A stretch of DNA of 60,941 nucleotides from a virus, in the IMG/VR virus record IMGVR_UViG_3300025012_000095, positions 1-60,941 of that record. One strand, written 5' to 3'. Every line of letters begins with the position of its first letter. Position 1 is the first letter of the stretch. The notes under the pieces were generated by a model. That model worked only from the letters and a program-made list of their open reading frames with translations. It searched no databases and was not told the DNA's origin. The translations under genes and the position numbers were made by a program. Positions 42,097 through 51,111 of this stretch are shown here, in pieces.

Positions 42097-43181
42097 CCCC
42101 CTTCCGCTTGTGGTTTGCTCGGGTAGTATTCCTGGCCGCCCTTGTCGTGCTAGCATGGGGCTCTAGCGTGGCTTCCGGCACGTCCAGGCGCGCCCTAAGC
42201 GATTTTGATGCGGGGGTGGCTATAGTGGTACCCCCTGGTCAAACATGCGCCACATGGACCCCCCAGGCGGTTCCGTCAATTATTCCCACGGCTGCGGGTA
42301 TGCCGGGGCCAACGGTTACTCCTCCACCGTTGGCCCCGGCGGTGTGGGCCGGGGTGCAGTTCTTGGGGCAGGAAGCGGAGAGCGATTGGCAAGCACTTGC
42401 GGCTGCGGGATTTGGAACGGCGCGAGTGCGGGTGATCCAGTCGGGATCGGAGGTGCCTCACGCGTGGATCGGCAGAGAGGTGGCTCGCGCCGAACGGTAT
42501 GGGACGCGGGTCCTCCTCACGTTCTGGGTACAGGGGGCAGGAAAGATTGACGTGGACTGCTCGACCGCATCGGTTGCAGCCTATACTGTGGCGGTGAGGG
42601 AGATAGCCCGCGTCTACAAAGGGCGCATCTGGGCATACCAGATTGATAGCGAGCCCGATCTTTGCAAGGCATCCGCCGCAAGTTACTCTGCCCGACTGAT
42701 AGCTGCGTGGCAAGCCATCAAAGCCGAAGACCCCAAGGCTCTCGTTGTAATGGGTGGGCTGGCTTACGAGACCTACGCTGCACCGTTGACCTGGTTGGAT
42801 GATGCACTACGTACATTGTACGGCAGTCGGTGCTGGCCCTGCATGGATGCAATTGCGGTTCACTCGTATGCGGACGACTGGGGACGGTGGCCCGGTGGGT
42901 TGGAGGGCAAGCTGGCTGCCGTGCGGAAGAGGATGAAGCTGTGGGGCCTCACACTTCCCGTATGGGTATCGGAGGGAGGGGCTTCGAGCGGGCCGTCGAA
43001 TCAGTGGCATGAGCGGACCCCCGCGACTCAGGCGAAGCTCGTGGCCGACTACCTGATGCGATGTCGGACCTTGCCCCTCTGTGTGGTTTTCCGCGCAACC
43101 GACGGCCTCGAGGTTGACCAGTACGGCATCATCGGCAAGCCCGCGATGGATGCCGCAAGGAAGGTCTTGGGTGATCGGTGA
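42093..43181 (+). CDS. Secreted glycoside-hydrolase-like TIM-barrel protein
   Basis: 362 residues. A signal peptide or anchor (residues 10-30) and a Pro/Thr-rich linker (about 60-85) lead to a TIM-barrel domain. YQIDSEPD supplies the acid/base-type Glu in the usual place after strand 4, and VWVSEGG near residue 290 the nucleophile-type Glu after strand 7, as in clan GH-A enzymes. It may degrade host surface glycans as a tail-associated or exported enzyme. Confidence 0.65.
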   Translation: MTPFRLWFARVVFLAALVVLAWGSSVASGTSRRALSDFDAGVAIVVPPGQTCATWTPQAVPSIIPTAAGMPGPTVTPPPLAPAVWAGVQFLGQEAESDWQALAAAGFGTARVRVIQSGSEVPHAWIGREVARAERYGTRVLLTFWVQGAGKIDVDCSTASVAAYTVAVREIARVYKGRIWAYQIDSEPDLCKASAASYSARLIAAWQAIKAEDPKALVVMGGLAYETYAAPLTWLDDALRTLYGSRCWPCMDAIAVHSYADDWGRWPGGLEGKLAAVRKRMKLWGLTLPVWVSEGGASSGPSNQWHERTPATQAKLVADYLMRCRTLPLCVVFRATDGLEVDQYGIIGKPAMDAARKVLGDR

Positions 43182-43470
43182 CATCGGGGGGCGCAACGAG
43201 CTTACGGCTGATGAGATTCGGGCATTGACTCCCGCCGAGTATCGGTGTGCGGTTTGTGGAAAAACGGCTATACTGCTGGCGTGCGAGCCGCTGCCGCGGG
43301 GGTGGGGAGTTCGCGTGGTAGTGCGCGACGGGATGGTGATGCGAGGTGGAGCCGCCTATTACTGCGAAGACTGCAACATGGGCCGGGTTGCCGAAAGGAT
43401 TGTCTCATGGCCGATAGCACCGTACTCCAGGCGGATGCGGTCACGCTCTGCGCCGGTAGGGGGTGAGTAA
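43171..43470 (+). CDS. Zinc-ribbon protein
   Basis: 99 residues from GTG 43171 with AAGGAAGG. RCAVCGKTA ... YYCEDCNMG is a clear four-Cys ribbon. Function unknown. Overlaps the end of the glycosidase gene. Confidence 0.55.
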   Translation: MIGDIGGRNELTADEIRALTPAEYRCAVCGKTAILLACEPLPRGWGVRVVVRDGMVMRGGAAYYCEDCNMGRVAERIVSWPIAPYSRRMRSRSAPVGGE

Positions 43471-43814
43471 TGGAAGCCGTCTTCATACGAGCACTCGAGA
43501 ATGGCGGGCCGCTATTGTCAATGGCGGTATTGACGATCTACACACTGGTTACGGTCTGGAACCGGCGGAGTAACGGCAACGTGACCTCGCTCCTGACAGC
43601 GCTTGAGACGAGAATAGGGGTGAAGATTGACGCGTTAGCGTGTGAGACGACAGCGAATAAGCTGGCGCTCCAGAATCTACAGTTGGCTCTTGGCCCGATT
43701 GAACGCGAGCGTGCGGCTATCGACCAAAGGCGAGTCATTACCGAGGCGGTGAGGGCGGTGCTGGCGGAGGTGGCTCCGGCTGGTGTACCGCGCCGAAAGA
43801 AGGAAAGCCCATAA
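43470..43814 (+). CDS. Membrane protein with coiled coil, possible holin
   Basis: 114 residues. One N-terminal hydrophobic helix (SMAVLTIYTLVTVW), then a long charged helix and a basic Lys/Arg tail. The plan fits an antiholin or small holin-like protein, or an anchored regulator. A better holin candidate lies after the endolysin at 50323. Confidence 0.5.
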   Translation: MEAVFIRALENGGPLLSMAVLTIYTLVTVWNRRSNGNVTSLLTALETRIGVKIDALACETTANKLALQNLQLALGPIERERAAIDQRRVITEAVRAVLAEVAPAGVPRRKKESP

Positions 43815-43857
43815 GCCAATCCACCACGGGGGCCGAGGACCACCGAGGAGGTGCGGC

Positions 43858-45177
43858 ATGGACGAAGAACTCTCTCACATTCTGGCACTACAATCCCAGG
43901 GCTACTCGTATACCGAGATTGGTGAGTGCCTTGGGAAGACCAAGAGCGCCGTTGAGAGCAAGATAAGGCGAGCAAGGAAGGCAGGGAAGCTCGCGGATCT
44001 TGCCGTCGGCCAGAATCCACCCTCGACTACCGGCCAACTCACCGTCAGCAGCGATGCTGACGCGATGGTGCTGGAGTCCCCCCGATCTGCGACAATCATG
44101 ACGCTGGACCAACTCCTTACGGCCTGCGAAGTTGATCTGAGTACGTGGGAGGTCGAGCGGTACGTCGTCAACAAGTGGGACCAGAAGCCGGACGAGCCGC
44201 TATTTCAGGTGAAGGCATGGCTGCGGCCGTTGAAGGCTTTGGTGAACTTGAAGGTGGCGGTGGCCCAACTGTTGCAAGACATGCAACAGCACGCACCGGT
44301 CTACGCTCAACTCCGCTATGAGAAGCCGGCCCTCTCCGAGCGGCACATGCTAGAGGTCTGCCTGATGGATTTGCACTCTGGAATGTACGCATGGGGAGAG
44401 GAAACAGGGGCAGATTATGACTCAGATATAGCATGTGATCTGGCACGGCGTAGTGTAAAAGCGTTGCTGGCTCATGCGTGGACGTTCTCTCTCGAGCGGA
44501 TACTACTGCCGTTGGGGAACGACCTGGCACATAGCGACCGGACTAACCAAGGGGCTGGTGGTATGACGCAGAAGGGGACGTCCGTTGACGTGGATGGGAG
44601 GCGGGCAAGGCTACTGCGGATGATTCGTATGATTGCAGTAGAGTCCATCGACACACTACGGATGGCTGCGCCGGTTGACGTGGTAATGATCCAGGGGAAC
44701 CACGATGAAGAGACGGTCATGGCGCTGGGGGAGATAGTGTCGGCGTGGTACAGGAACGATCAGTCGGTGACGGTGGACATGAGCCCAAAGCCACGCAAGT
44801 ACGTTCGATACGGAGCGACACTTCTGGGGTTCACGCACGGGCACAAAGGCAAGGCACAAGATCTGCCGCTTATCATGGCGTCGGAGACTCCGGCAGACTG
44901 GGCGGGAACGACATGGAGGGAGTGGCACTTAGGACATCTTCATCGGAAAGGCGAGATCGTCGAGGAGCACGCGGGGGTCAGGGTTAGGACCATGCCAAGC
45001 CTGGCGGCTCTGGACGCATGGTCGGCGGGGCAGGGATATAACCACAAGAGAGCGGCGGAGGCCTATCTCTGGCATCACGACACGGCTTACGTGGGGCACT
45101 TCTCGGTCGCACTTCCCGGTGAATTGGATAGGCAAGGAGAGAGTGTGAGGCTAAGAGAAACTCTTGACAGCGTATAG
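43858..45177 (+). CDS. HTH-metallophosphoesterase fusion
   Basis: 439 residues from ATG 43858 with GAGGAGGTGCGG. Residues 1-45 are an HTH (ALQSQGYSYTEIGECLGKTKSAVESKI). Residues 180-420 are a calcineurin-like phosphoesterase: DLHSG, PLGNDLAHSD, IQGNHDEET, GFTHGHKGK and GHLHRK supply the metal-binding Asp, Asn and His residues. Proteins like this occur in late regions of siphophages, with unknown substrate (nucleic acid or nucleotide likely). Confidence 0.8.
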   Translation: MDEELSHILALQSQGYSYTEIGECLGKTKSAVESKIRRARKAGKLADLAVGQNPPSTTGQLTVSSDADAMVLESPRSATIMTLDQLLTACEVDLSTWEVERYVVNKWDQKPDEPLFQVKAWLRPLKALVNLKVAVAQLLQDMQQHAPVYAQLRYEKPALSERHMLEVCLMDLHSGMYAWGEETGADYDSDIACDLARRSVKALLAHAWTFSLERILLPLGNDLAHSDRTNQGAGGMTQKGTSVDVDGRRARLLRMIRMIAVESIDTLRMAAPVDVVMIQGNHDEETVMALGEIVSAWYRNDQSVTVDMSPKPRKYVRYGATLLGFTHGHKGKAQDLPLIMASETPADWAGTTWREWHLGHLHRKGEIVEEHAGVRVRTMPSLAALDAWSAGQGYNHKRAAEAYLWHHDTAYVGHFSVALPGELDRQGESVRLRETLDSV

Positions 45178-45192
45178 TTGTTATGGTAGACT
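45164..45192 (+). promoter_or_regulatory. Sigma-70-type promoter for the lysis operon
   Basis: TTGACA (45164-45169), a 17-base spacer ending TTATGG and TAGACT (45187-45192). Overlaps the last codons of the phosphoesterase gene. Confidence 0.8.
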
Positions 45193-45235
45193 TAGTGCCG
45201 AGGGGCCAAAGCGAAGAGGACGAGCGGGTACAAGT

Positions 45236-46132
45236 ATGGGACAGATTCACCCGCTCGATCAACGTAAAGGGGCGAGAAATTTGAATCAGGATACCGAGAC
45301 AATCAGAGTCGAGCGTGGCTACGCGGCAATGCGGGCAGCCGCTCGTCGGCACCACGAGCAGCGCGTGGCGACGATAGCCTTTACGATCTTCGCACTTGGC
45401 ACGGCGTTTGGGTGGTGGCTGAAGCCGGTGGTTGTCCCCCAGGTGGCTAGGGCGCAGGTGATTATCCAGGAAAACTCGGCGGCGGCTGTTGAATCTTCAA
45501 CGTTAGCCTCGCTCCAATTGGGCTACAAACCCCCTGCGATTGATGACGCGGTTGGCGATTCAACCACCAATGGTGTTAGCGATTCAGCTAGTATGCCAAC
45601 CGGTATTAGCGAATCCACGATTCCGTGGATGCCGGAGACGGTTACAAGGTGGTTGCCTGAAATTACGGGGGCGGCTACGGCACATGGCATTGACCCCGAA
45701 CTTGTGGCAATCGTGATGTTGGTGGAGTCAGGGGGCGGAGACGATGCCACCAGCCGGAGTGGGGCAACGTCGCTCATGCAGGTAATGCCGGCTACCGGGG
45801 CGGGCATCGCAGCAGAGCGGGGCATAGAAAAGTACGATCTCTATGATCCGGCAACCTCAATCGACTTTGGAGCCTATTATCTCGCTCAGCAGATGGCGGC
45901 TTTCGGCAAGGTTGACGATCCCGATTGGCAAGCCTCGGTGGAATTGGCTGCCGCCGCCTACAACGGCGGGCCTGGCTCCGTGATTCGTGGCCGGCTGTCG
46001 TCGGAGACGATACGATATAGGCGCTGGATGGGGGGTTTTTGGCGCGAGAGACATGATTCGGCTTCGCCAACGTTTGAGGAATGGAAAGTGGCTGGGGGTT
46101 CTCGGCTTATCCAGAATGCGGAGGAGCATTGA
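45236..46132 (+). CDS. Membrane-anchored lytic transglycosylase
   Basis: 298 residues from ATG 45236; TTG 45281 with AAAGGGGCGAG is an attractive alternative. A hydrophobic helix (ATIAFTIFALGTAFGWWL) anchors the protein. The C-terminal SLT domain has the catalytic Glu in MLVESGG, then GATSLMQVMPATG and AAYNGGPG. It cleaves peptidoglycan glycan strands. It opens the lysis operon directly behind the promoter at 45164. Confidence 0.82.
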   Translation: MGQIHPLDQRKGARNLNQDTETIRVERGYAAMRAAARRHHEQRVATIAFTIFALGTAFGWWLKPVVVPQVARAQVIIQENSAAAVESSTLASLQLGYKPPAIDDAVGDSTTNGVSDSASMPTGISESTIPWMPETVTRWLPEITGAATAHGIDPELVAIVMLVESGGGDDATSRSGATSLMQVMPATGAGIAAERGIEKYDLYDPATSIDFGAYYLAQQMAAFGKVDDPDWQASVELAAAAYNGGPGSVIRGRLSSETIRYRRWMGGFWRERHDSASPTFEEWKVAGGSRLIQNAEEH

Positions 46133-47496
46133 ACAAGGATCAACAGCAACGACTAGCGCTGACAGCGGCAATAGGCGTCCCGCTTCTGGTTATCTACTCG
46201 TTGGCCACGGGGTCGATGGCCCCACGCTGTGCGGTGGGTGAGCGGTGCATCATCGGCTACGACTCCGAGGTAGGGATACCGGCGGGCCTGACGGTAGTGG
46301 AGCACATTCCAGCTCTGAACGCCGTGGTGGTAGAAGAGACTGCTCAGGTACGGGTCTTCTCTCGCGCTGAGGGGGTGCGATACACCGAGACAGACGGAGA
46401 GATGCGTCTGATTGAGCCGGTGGCATACACTTTACTGGCTTCGGTTGACCCCCTCGTGGCACAATGGCACCTTGCGGCTATTGATGCGGTTGGGGCGTGG
46501 ACGAGAACGAAGGGCAAGGGGCAGACAGTTGCCGTGGTAGACACGGGGACGGACTGCGCCCACCCCGATTTGGCGGGGATCTGCAAGGCGGGCAAGAACT
46601 TCACCAGCTCAACACCCTGCGGTCCCGGCTCTAACTGCGATGGGCACGGGCACGGCACGCACGTTGCGGGGATCGTAGCGGCAGTGGGGCGAGTGTTAGG
46701 TGTGTCGCCGGAAGCCAAGGTGATTCCGGTCAAGGTGCTGACTGACCAGGGGGGCGGCTTGTGGTCCGATGTAGCGATGGGGATAGTCTGGGCAGCAGAT
46801 CAAGCTCCGGTCGCCATCAACATGAGCCTCGGCAGCCCTGGTGCATCGCAAGTCGTGCAGGACGCGGTGAACTACGCGCTTGGCAAGGGAATCACAGTTG
46901 TGGTGGCCAGGGGCAATAACGGGAGCGCCGCGCCGGACTATCCAGCCTGTTACCCTGGCGTCATAAACGTGACGGCAACGGGAGTGGGCGGAGCACGCGC
47001 GGCCTGGTCCAGCTTTGGCAATTGTGGGGAGCGGCTTCAGATCGCGGCTCCCGGCGAGAGCATAGCGTCAACGGTTCCCGGTGGGGGACTGGAGGCGTGG
47101 AGTGGCACGAGTATGGCGGCTCCGGTAGTGAGTGGCGTGGTGGCATTGGTGAGGAGTGTCGGTGTACCAGCCTCATTCGTGCCTGACGTGTTGGCCAAGA
47201 CAGCAGGCACTCTCAGTAATGCCAAGGGGGAGGTGGGCATCGTCCACGCGGGGCGTGCAGTTTCCGCGCCTTCCCCCACTGCGGGGCCGTCACCAACGCG
47301 GATGCAAACGCCGGCCCTATCAACGCAGACCAGGACGCCAGTGGGCTATCCTGCCCCTGCGACTGCCACCCCACCAATTGTCCCTCCCACAAGGACACCT
47401 CCGCCTGGATGTCTCCTTGTGCGAAGGACAATGTTGGTGTTCGACGGTGCACCGGTACTGATGCCGGTCTGGGTATACGACTGCAAGGAGGATTGA
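46129..47496 (+). CDS. Subtilisin-like serine protease (S8), secreted
   Basis: 455 residues from TTG 46129 with CGGAGGAGC, overlapping the previous stop. A hydrophobic export segment (about 13-28) is followed by a propeptide-like region and the catalytic domain. Asp is in VVDTGTDCAHPD, His in GHGTHVAGIVAAVG and Ser in SGTSMAAPVVSG, all intact. A Thr/Pro-rich linker (about 390-430) leads to a short Cys-containing tail. A complete subtilase is unusual in a phage lysis region; it might cut host surface protein or process a lysis protein. Confidence 0.85.
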   Translation: MNKDQQQRLALTAAIGVPLLVIYSLATGSMAPRCAVGERCIIGYDSEVGIPAGLTVVEHIPALNAVVVEETAQVRVFSRAEGVRYTETDGEMRLIEPVAYTLLASVDPLVAQWHLAAIDAVGAWTRTKGKGQTVAVVDTGTDCAHPDLAGICKAGKNFTSSTPCGPGSNCDGHGHGTHVAGIVAAVGRVLGVSPEAKVIPVKVLTDQGGGLWSDVAMGIVWAADQAPVAINMSLGSPGASQVVQDAVNYALGKGITVVVARGNNGSAAPDYPACYPGVINVTATGVGGARAAWSSFGNCGERLQIAAPGESIASTVPGGGLEAWSGTSMAAPVVSGVVALVRSVGVPASFVPDVLAKTAGTLSNAKGEVGIVHAGRAVSAPSPTAGPSPTRMQTPALSTQTRTPVGYPAPATATPPIVPPTRTPPPGCLLVRRTMLVFDGAPVLMPVWVYDCKED

Positions 47497-47814
47497 GTGG
47501 GGGACGGACAGGTTGCTGTGGCGAAATCTTCCCCGCGAGACAACCAGGTGTTGCTAGCACTGGCGCGGGTACGTGTTATTTGGGGAGGAATAGTCTATGG
47601 TGAGAACCCTATCTCGAGCGCAAGTGTTTTCGAGATGCGGGTGGCGCTAGATGATCTGGCGAACATCATCATGCAGAGAACGTGGGGGCAGGGTTTTGCA
47701 TTCGAGGCGGCGTGCCGCGCACTACGAAGGGAAGCGAGTGATCCTGGGACAGCTTGGCCTGCCGAGATAGACGATTGGGCAGACGCCTATGATGAATGGA
47801 TGACGACGCAGTGA
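47497..47814 (+). CDS. Hypothetical protein
   Basis: 105 residues from GTG 47497, abutting the protease stop with AAGGAGGATT upstream. Mixed helical protein with an acidic Trp-containing C-terminus (DDWADAYDEWM). Function unknown. Confidence 0.5.
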   Translation: MGDGQVAVAKSSPRDNQVLLALARVRVIWGGIVYGENPISSASVFEMRVALDDLANIIMQRTWGQGFAFEAACRALRREASDPGTAWPAEIDDWADAYDEWMTTQ

Positions 47815-47851
47815 CAGCCGTTCCGTGTGGATCTAGAGTGGAGGAGGGAAA

Positions 47852-48028
47852 GTGAAAGGACAAAGACGATTGTTCGTGGATGGCGTAGATATGGGCGGCG
47901 TGCAATGGACATTCAACCCGCAGGCGGATGTGCAACAGCAGTGGTTCGAGGATTCCATCGAAGATGACGCAGTGCCCACGGGATACGAGGAGATGGTGGA
48001 GGTTGCAAGGAGGGCGTGGGGTGACTAA
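47852..48028 (+). CDS. Small acidic protein
   Basis: 58 residues from GTG 47852 after an excellent GGAGGAGGGAAA. It ends by overlapping the next gene by 8 bases. Acidic, with Gln/Trp/Phe; no motif recognised. The ribosome site and overlap support it. Confidence 0.5.
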   Translation: MKGQRRLFVDGVDMGGVQWTFNPQADVQQQWFEDSIEDDAVPTGYEEMVEVARRAWGD

Positions 48029-48215
48029 CGATGTGGTGATGACTGATGCATGGCTTGCCTCCAATATCATCGTCAAGGCGTGTATTGCCAGAGAGCGGTA
48101 TGCTCGCTACTGCCTCGACGAGAACCAGCACGACGACTACGTAGCCGCTCTCATGAGGCTATTCGAGGCAGTCGATCTGTGGACAGAAGTGGGTCAAGAG
48201 CGGAAGGAAAAATAG
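48021..48215 (+). CDS. Hypothetical protein
   Basis: 64 residues from GTG 48021 with AAGGAGGGCG. Helical; no recognised motif. Directly precedes the endolysin gene. Confidence 0.5.
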   Translation: MTNDVVMTDAWLASNIIVKACIARERYARYCLDENQHDDYVAALMRLFEAVDLWTEVGQERKEK

Positions 48216-48218
48216 GTG

Positions 48219-50321
48219 ATGGGAACAAAGCTCAGCCTGCATGTCCAGTCGCACCTGGCGCATGACATGGTGATCGACTACTGCAAGCGCACACAGCCAA
48301 CCGTTGTGAAGTTCCTGGACGATCCGCGCCGCGACACAATCGAGGCGATCAAATCCGTGAGCCCCGCGACAAAAGTGATCTATCGGATGTTCTGGGGTGA
48401 GCAAACCGATGCGGTAAGCTATAAGGCGTTTCGGACAAAGGCCGTCAAGCGAGCCGAGGAGCTAAAAGGGCTCGTAAATTTCATGGAAGGGTGGAACGAG
48501 TTCGGCTTGTCAGATCTATCCCGCCTGGCGTCGTTCGTCCAGTGGGAGATTGGTCTCGGCAAGGCCCTGAATGATGCAGGAATGGGGGCCTGCCTGGGCC
48601 AGGTCTCAACCGGAGCGTTCGATGCTGGAGGGTACCTGATACAGACCGACGATGGTTCGATGCCGCTCGCTAAGGCGGGGCGACGGGTGAGCGATGCCCA
48701 ACGCAGTGCGATTCGACTGCCCTACAAGGAGGGCCGAGGCGGGCGGATCCGGATGACGGACGCTCTCACGTCGTCCAAGGCATTCGATGTGATGCGCCCA
48801 TTGTTCGAGTTCCTACACGCTACGGGGCCTGACAACATCTGGGGTTCCCATGAGTACACGAGCCCCTACATCACCTATGGCTGGCGAACACCTGACGGCT
48901 TGAACCAGTGGGACCATGCAAGGGACGCGTACAAGGGCTACTCGGTAACTGGTATCTGGAGTCCCACGATTGACGGCTGGTGGACATTACGCTATCGGAT
49001 GCTCTGGCGAGTACTCCAGATGGAGAAGCTGACTAACGTGTCAATGGCTTTCACGGAGACCGGCATAGATGACATCCAGCCCCGCCCCGGCCCTCAAGGT
49101 AAGGGATGGCGAGACTTTAGACATACCGAGTGGGCAAGACTCCCCGGCCTTGGTCCGTGGTCAAAGCAGGCGGGCATCTACGCAAGGCAACTGGAGTACG
49201 ACCCCTATGTACTAGGAGCCGTGACATACGGATTCGGGACCGTGGATAAGGCGTGGCTCTCGTTCGATGATAGTGTAAATCGCGTGCTGTTCGAGGACTT
49301 CATCAAGGAACAGAAAGAGACTAGTTCTCCAATACCAGAAGATCCACCAGACCCGCCAGTAGATCCACCCCCGCCCCCGCCCCCGCCCCCAGTTCTTGAC
49401 CTTGGCCTCGATGCAGTGCTGAGAACCGACGCTGATGCTAAACTCGTCCTCTCGGCAGTCCAAGCAGAACACGGACGGGTAGGGGTGGGCTTGAACAAGA
49501 AAGCCTCTATATGGAAAGCCGCAAGAGCTAGAGGAGACGCCTATCACCCTACAACCAATGAGATTACCATTTCTGGCAGTAAGGGAAGATACGTCTGCCA
49601 ACGCTGGGAAAGACCCATAGACACCACGGTCGCCGCCCTCTTCTGCGAAGTCAACAAGTGGGATGTGGTCTACGCCGCTCTTGCGGGAGAGCCAGCCCCC
49701 GCACCCTTGCCACCCTCGGGGTTGGGTGTTGACGTGAGCCACCATCAGCAGCTAATTAACTGGGGGAAGATGAGAGCTCAGTTTGTGGAGTGGTGCTACA
49801 TCAAGGCCAGCGAAGGCACGACTTTCATCGACCCCCGCTTCTCCGAAAACTGGAGCGGCGCAAGAGCCGTAAGGATGAGCCGGGGCGCCTACCACTTCTA
49901 CTCGCCGACACTGAGCGCAGAGAAGCAGGCGGCCTTGCTAGCTAGACTACTCAAGAATGACTCAGGTGAATTGCCCCCTGCCCTAGATGTTGAAGTCTTC
50001 GGGATCTCACCTCCCCATCTCCATGCTTGCCTCCTTGCTATCGAAAGCCTCTGTGGACGTAGACCCATTATCTACAGCTCGGCCAATTACCTCAATCCCC
50101 TCGGCCGCCTCGCCTGGACCAAGGACTACCAACTGTGGGTCGCTTCGTGGACAGCAAAAGTAGCCCCTACCCTACCCGCTGCTTGGAGTACCTACGCCTT
50201 CTGGCAGTTCGGCCAAACAAAGGACGTCGCTAGATTCGGGTGCCCCGCCGCTCAAGCACTCGACCTGAACCGCGTAGGGCCAGGGTACACCTCGAGCGGG
50301 TCACATACAACGGAGGACTGA
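48219..50321 (+). CDS. Two-domain endolysin: TIM-barrel glycosidase plus GH25 muramidase
   Basis: 700 residues from ATG 48219 (GTG 48216 possible). Residues 1-375 form a TIM-barrel with MEGWNEFG and AFTETGIDD as likely catalytic Glu sites. A run of nine Pro (about 390-398) and an approximately 100-residue spacer domain follow. The last 200 residues are GH25: LGVDVSHHQ, YIKASEGTTFID, GAYHFYSP, PPALDVEVF and WQFGQT. GH25 enzymes cut the MurNAc-GlcNAc bond of peptidoglycan. A holin gene follows. Confidence 0.85.
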   Translation: MGTKLSLHVQSHLAHDMVIDYCKRTQPTVVKFLDDPRRDTIEAIKSVSPATKVIYRMFWGEQTDAVSYKAFRTKAVKRAEELKGLVNFMEGWNEFGLSDLSRLASFVQWEIGLGKALNDAGMGACLGQVSTGAFDAGGYLIQTDDGSMPLAKAGRRVSDAQRSAIRLPYKEGRGGRIRMTDALTSSKAFDVMRPLFEFLHATGPDNIWGSHEYTSPYITYGWRTPDGLNQWDHARDAYKGYSVTGIWSPTIDGWWTLRYRMLWRVLQMEKLTNVSMAFTETGIDDIQPRPGPQGKGWRDFRHTEWARLPGLGPWSKQAGIYARQLEYDPYVLGAVTYGFGTVDKAWLSFDDSVNRVLFEDFIKEQKETSSPIPEDPPDPPVDPPPPPPPPPVLDLGLDAVLRTDADAKLVLSAVQAEHGRVGVGLNKKASIWKAARARGDAYHPTTNEITISGSKGRYVCQRWERPIDTTVAALFCEVNKWDVVYAALAGEPAPAPLPPSGLGVDVSHHQQLINWGKMRAQFVEWCYIKASEGTTFIDPRFSENWSGARAVRMSRGAYHFYSPTLSAEKQAALLARLLKNDSGELPPALDVEVFGISPPHLHACLLAIESLCGRRPIIYSSANYLNPLGRLAWTKDYQLWVASWTAKVAPTLPAAWSTYAFWQFGQTKDVARFGCPAAQALDLNRVGPGYTSSGSHTTED

Positions 50322-50322
50322 C

Positions 50323-50649
50323 GTGGATATCATTTCGTGGCTCGATGCCTTGCAGACGTTGCTCGTGCCTATCTTGGCAGTTATCGGTATCACCGGTGGC
50401 CTCAAGGGCTTCTTCGGGAAGGCGCCTGACTGGCACCTCGGTAACCTCGTTATCCCAGGTGGCCTCTGGCTATCCTGGGTAGTTGCCCTTGGCGTCAGGC
50501 TTTTCGAGTATGCCACCGGCCATATCGTTATCCCACCCAATACCGACATCGCCCTCTTCCTCGCCGCCCAGTGGGCTGCCCTTGCCACTGCTGCCAACGT
50601 CATCCGTAATTGGATCATGCCCTCCGGTACTACCATCGACATAGAATAA
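50323..50649 (+). CDS. Holin candidate
   Basis: 108 residues from GTG 50323, one base after the endolysin stop. Three hydrophobic segments (about 10-27, 42-60 and 75-92) are separated by short charged turns. The place after the GH25 gene and before a terminator is typical of a holin. Confidence 0.7.
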   Translation: MDIISWLDALQTLLVPILAVIGITGGLKGFFGKAPDWHLGNLVIPGGLWLSWVVALGVRLFEYATGHIVIPPNTDIALFLAAQWAALATAANVIRNWIMPSGTTIDIE

Positions 50650-50661
50650 CCCGCACCCCCA

Positions 50662-50710
50662 CTAGGGAGCGCTGCCGACTAACCTCCCAGCGCTCCCTAG
50701 CTTTCTCCCT
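50662..50710 (+). terminator. Rho-independent terminator of the late/lysis operon
   Basis: Perfect 12-base arms (50662-50673 and 50689-50700; CTAGGGAGCGCT and its complement) around a 15-base loop, followed by CTTTCTCCCTT. Confidence 0.75.
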
Positions 50711-50870
50711 TCTCGCTTACCCCCCTCCCCCACCCTTGCTCCCTTTTCCACCCCCTTGCATACCCTGTCCCCCACCCACCCCCACTATACCCCCTCCCAC
50801 CCCACGCGCCGCCGCCCCTTTCACCCCGCAAAACCACTTCCCCCACGCCCACCCCCACGCTTCCCTAAGG
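50711..50870. other. C-rich tract without genes
   Basis: About 160 bases made almost only of C, with some T and A; the other strand is G-rich with many G-runs. An open frame through it is low complexity and not believable. G-runs on the - strand could form quadruplexes. Possible roles are a transcription block, origin or packaging signal; none is shown. Confidence 0.6.
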
Positions 50871-50930
50871 AGGAGGGGGTTAGGAGGGACGTGTTTGAGA
50901 GCCGGCCGATCCTTAAGTAGTCTCACCTAA

Positions 50931-51060
50931 AAAACTGTTTTTCCCCAACAAACAATAACCATAACCACGCATAACTTACAAGTTAGCCTTGCCTAACGCC
51001 AACCATTAGGCCGAACTAACTTATTATTTAGGCTAGGCTAAAAAAGGGGCGAGTTGGCGG
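50931..51060. other. AT-rich iteron region, left
   Basis: An AT-rich island with a 14-bp element TTAGGCNAGGCTAA at 51028-51041, its complement at 50983-50996, and a weaker copy at 51006-51019. The same element occurs twice at 53391-53426. Candidate origin or regulator-binding region; no gene seen. Confidence 0.5.
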
Positions 51061-51111
51061 CGGCTGGGACGCCAAACGCCGGCTGGCAGGGGCAGAGTGG
51101 GGCGGGGCGGA

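Noticed and set aside
50610-50930. A 106-codon frame across the C-rich tract
   Set aside because: Product is almost only Pro and other low-complexity residues, and it crosses the terminator.
50983-51041. A true DtxR/IdeR iron box
   Set aside because: The ends match, but the centre lacks the full 19-bp palindrome of the known box, so it is reported only as an iteron-like element.
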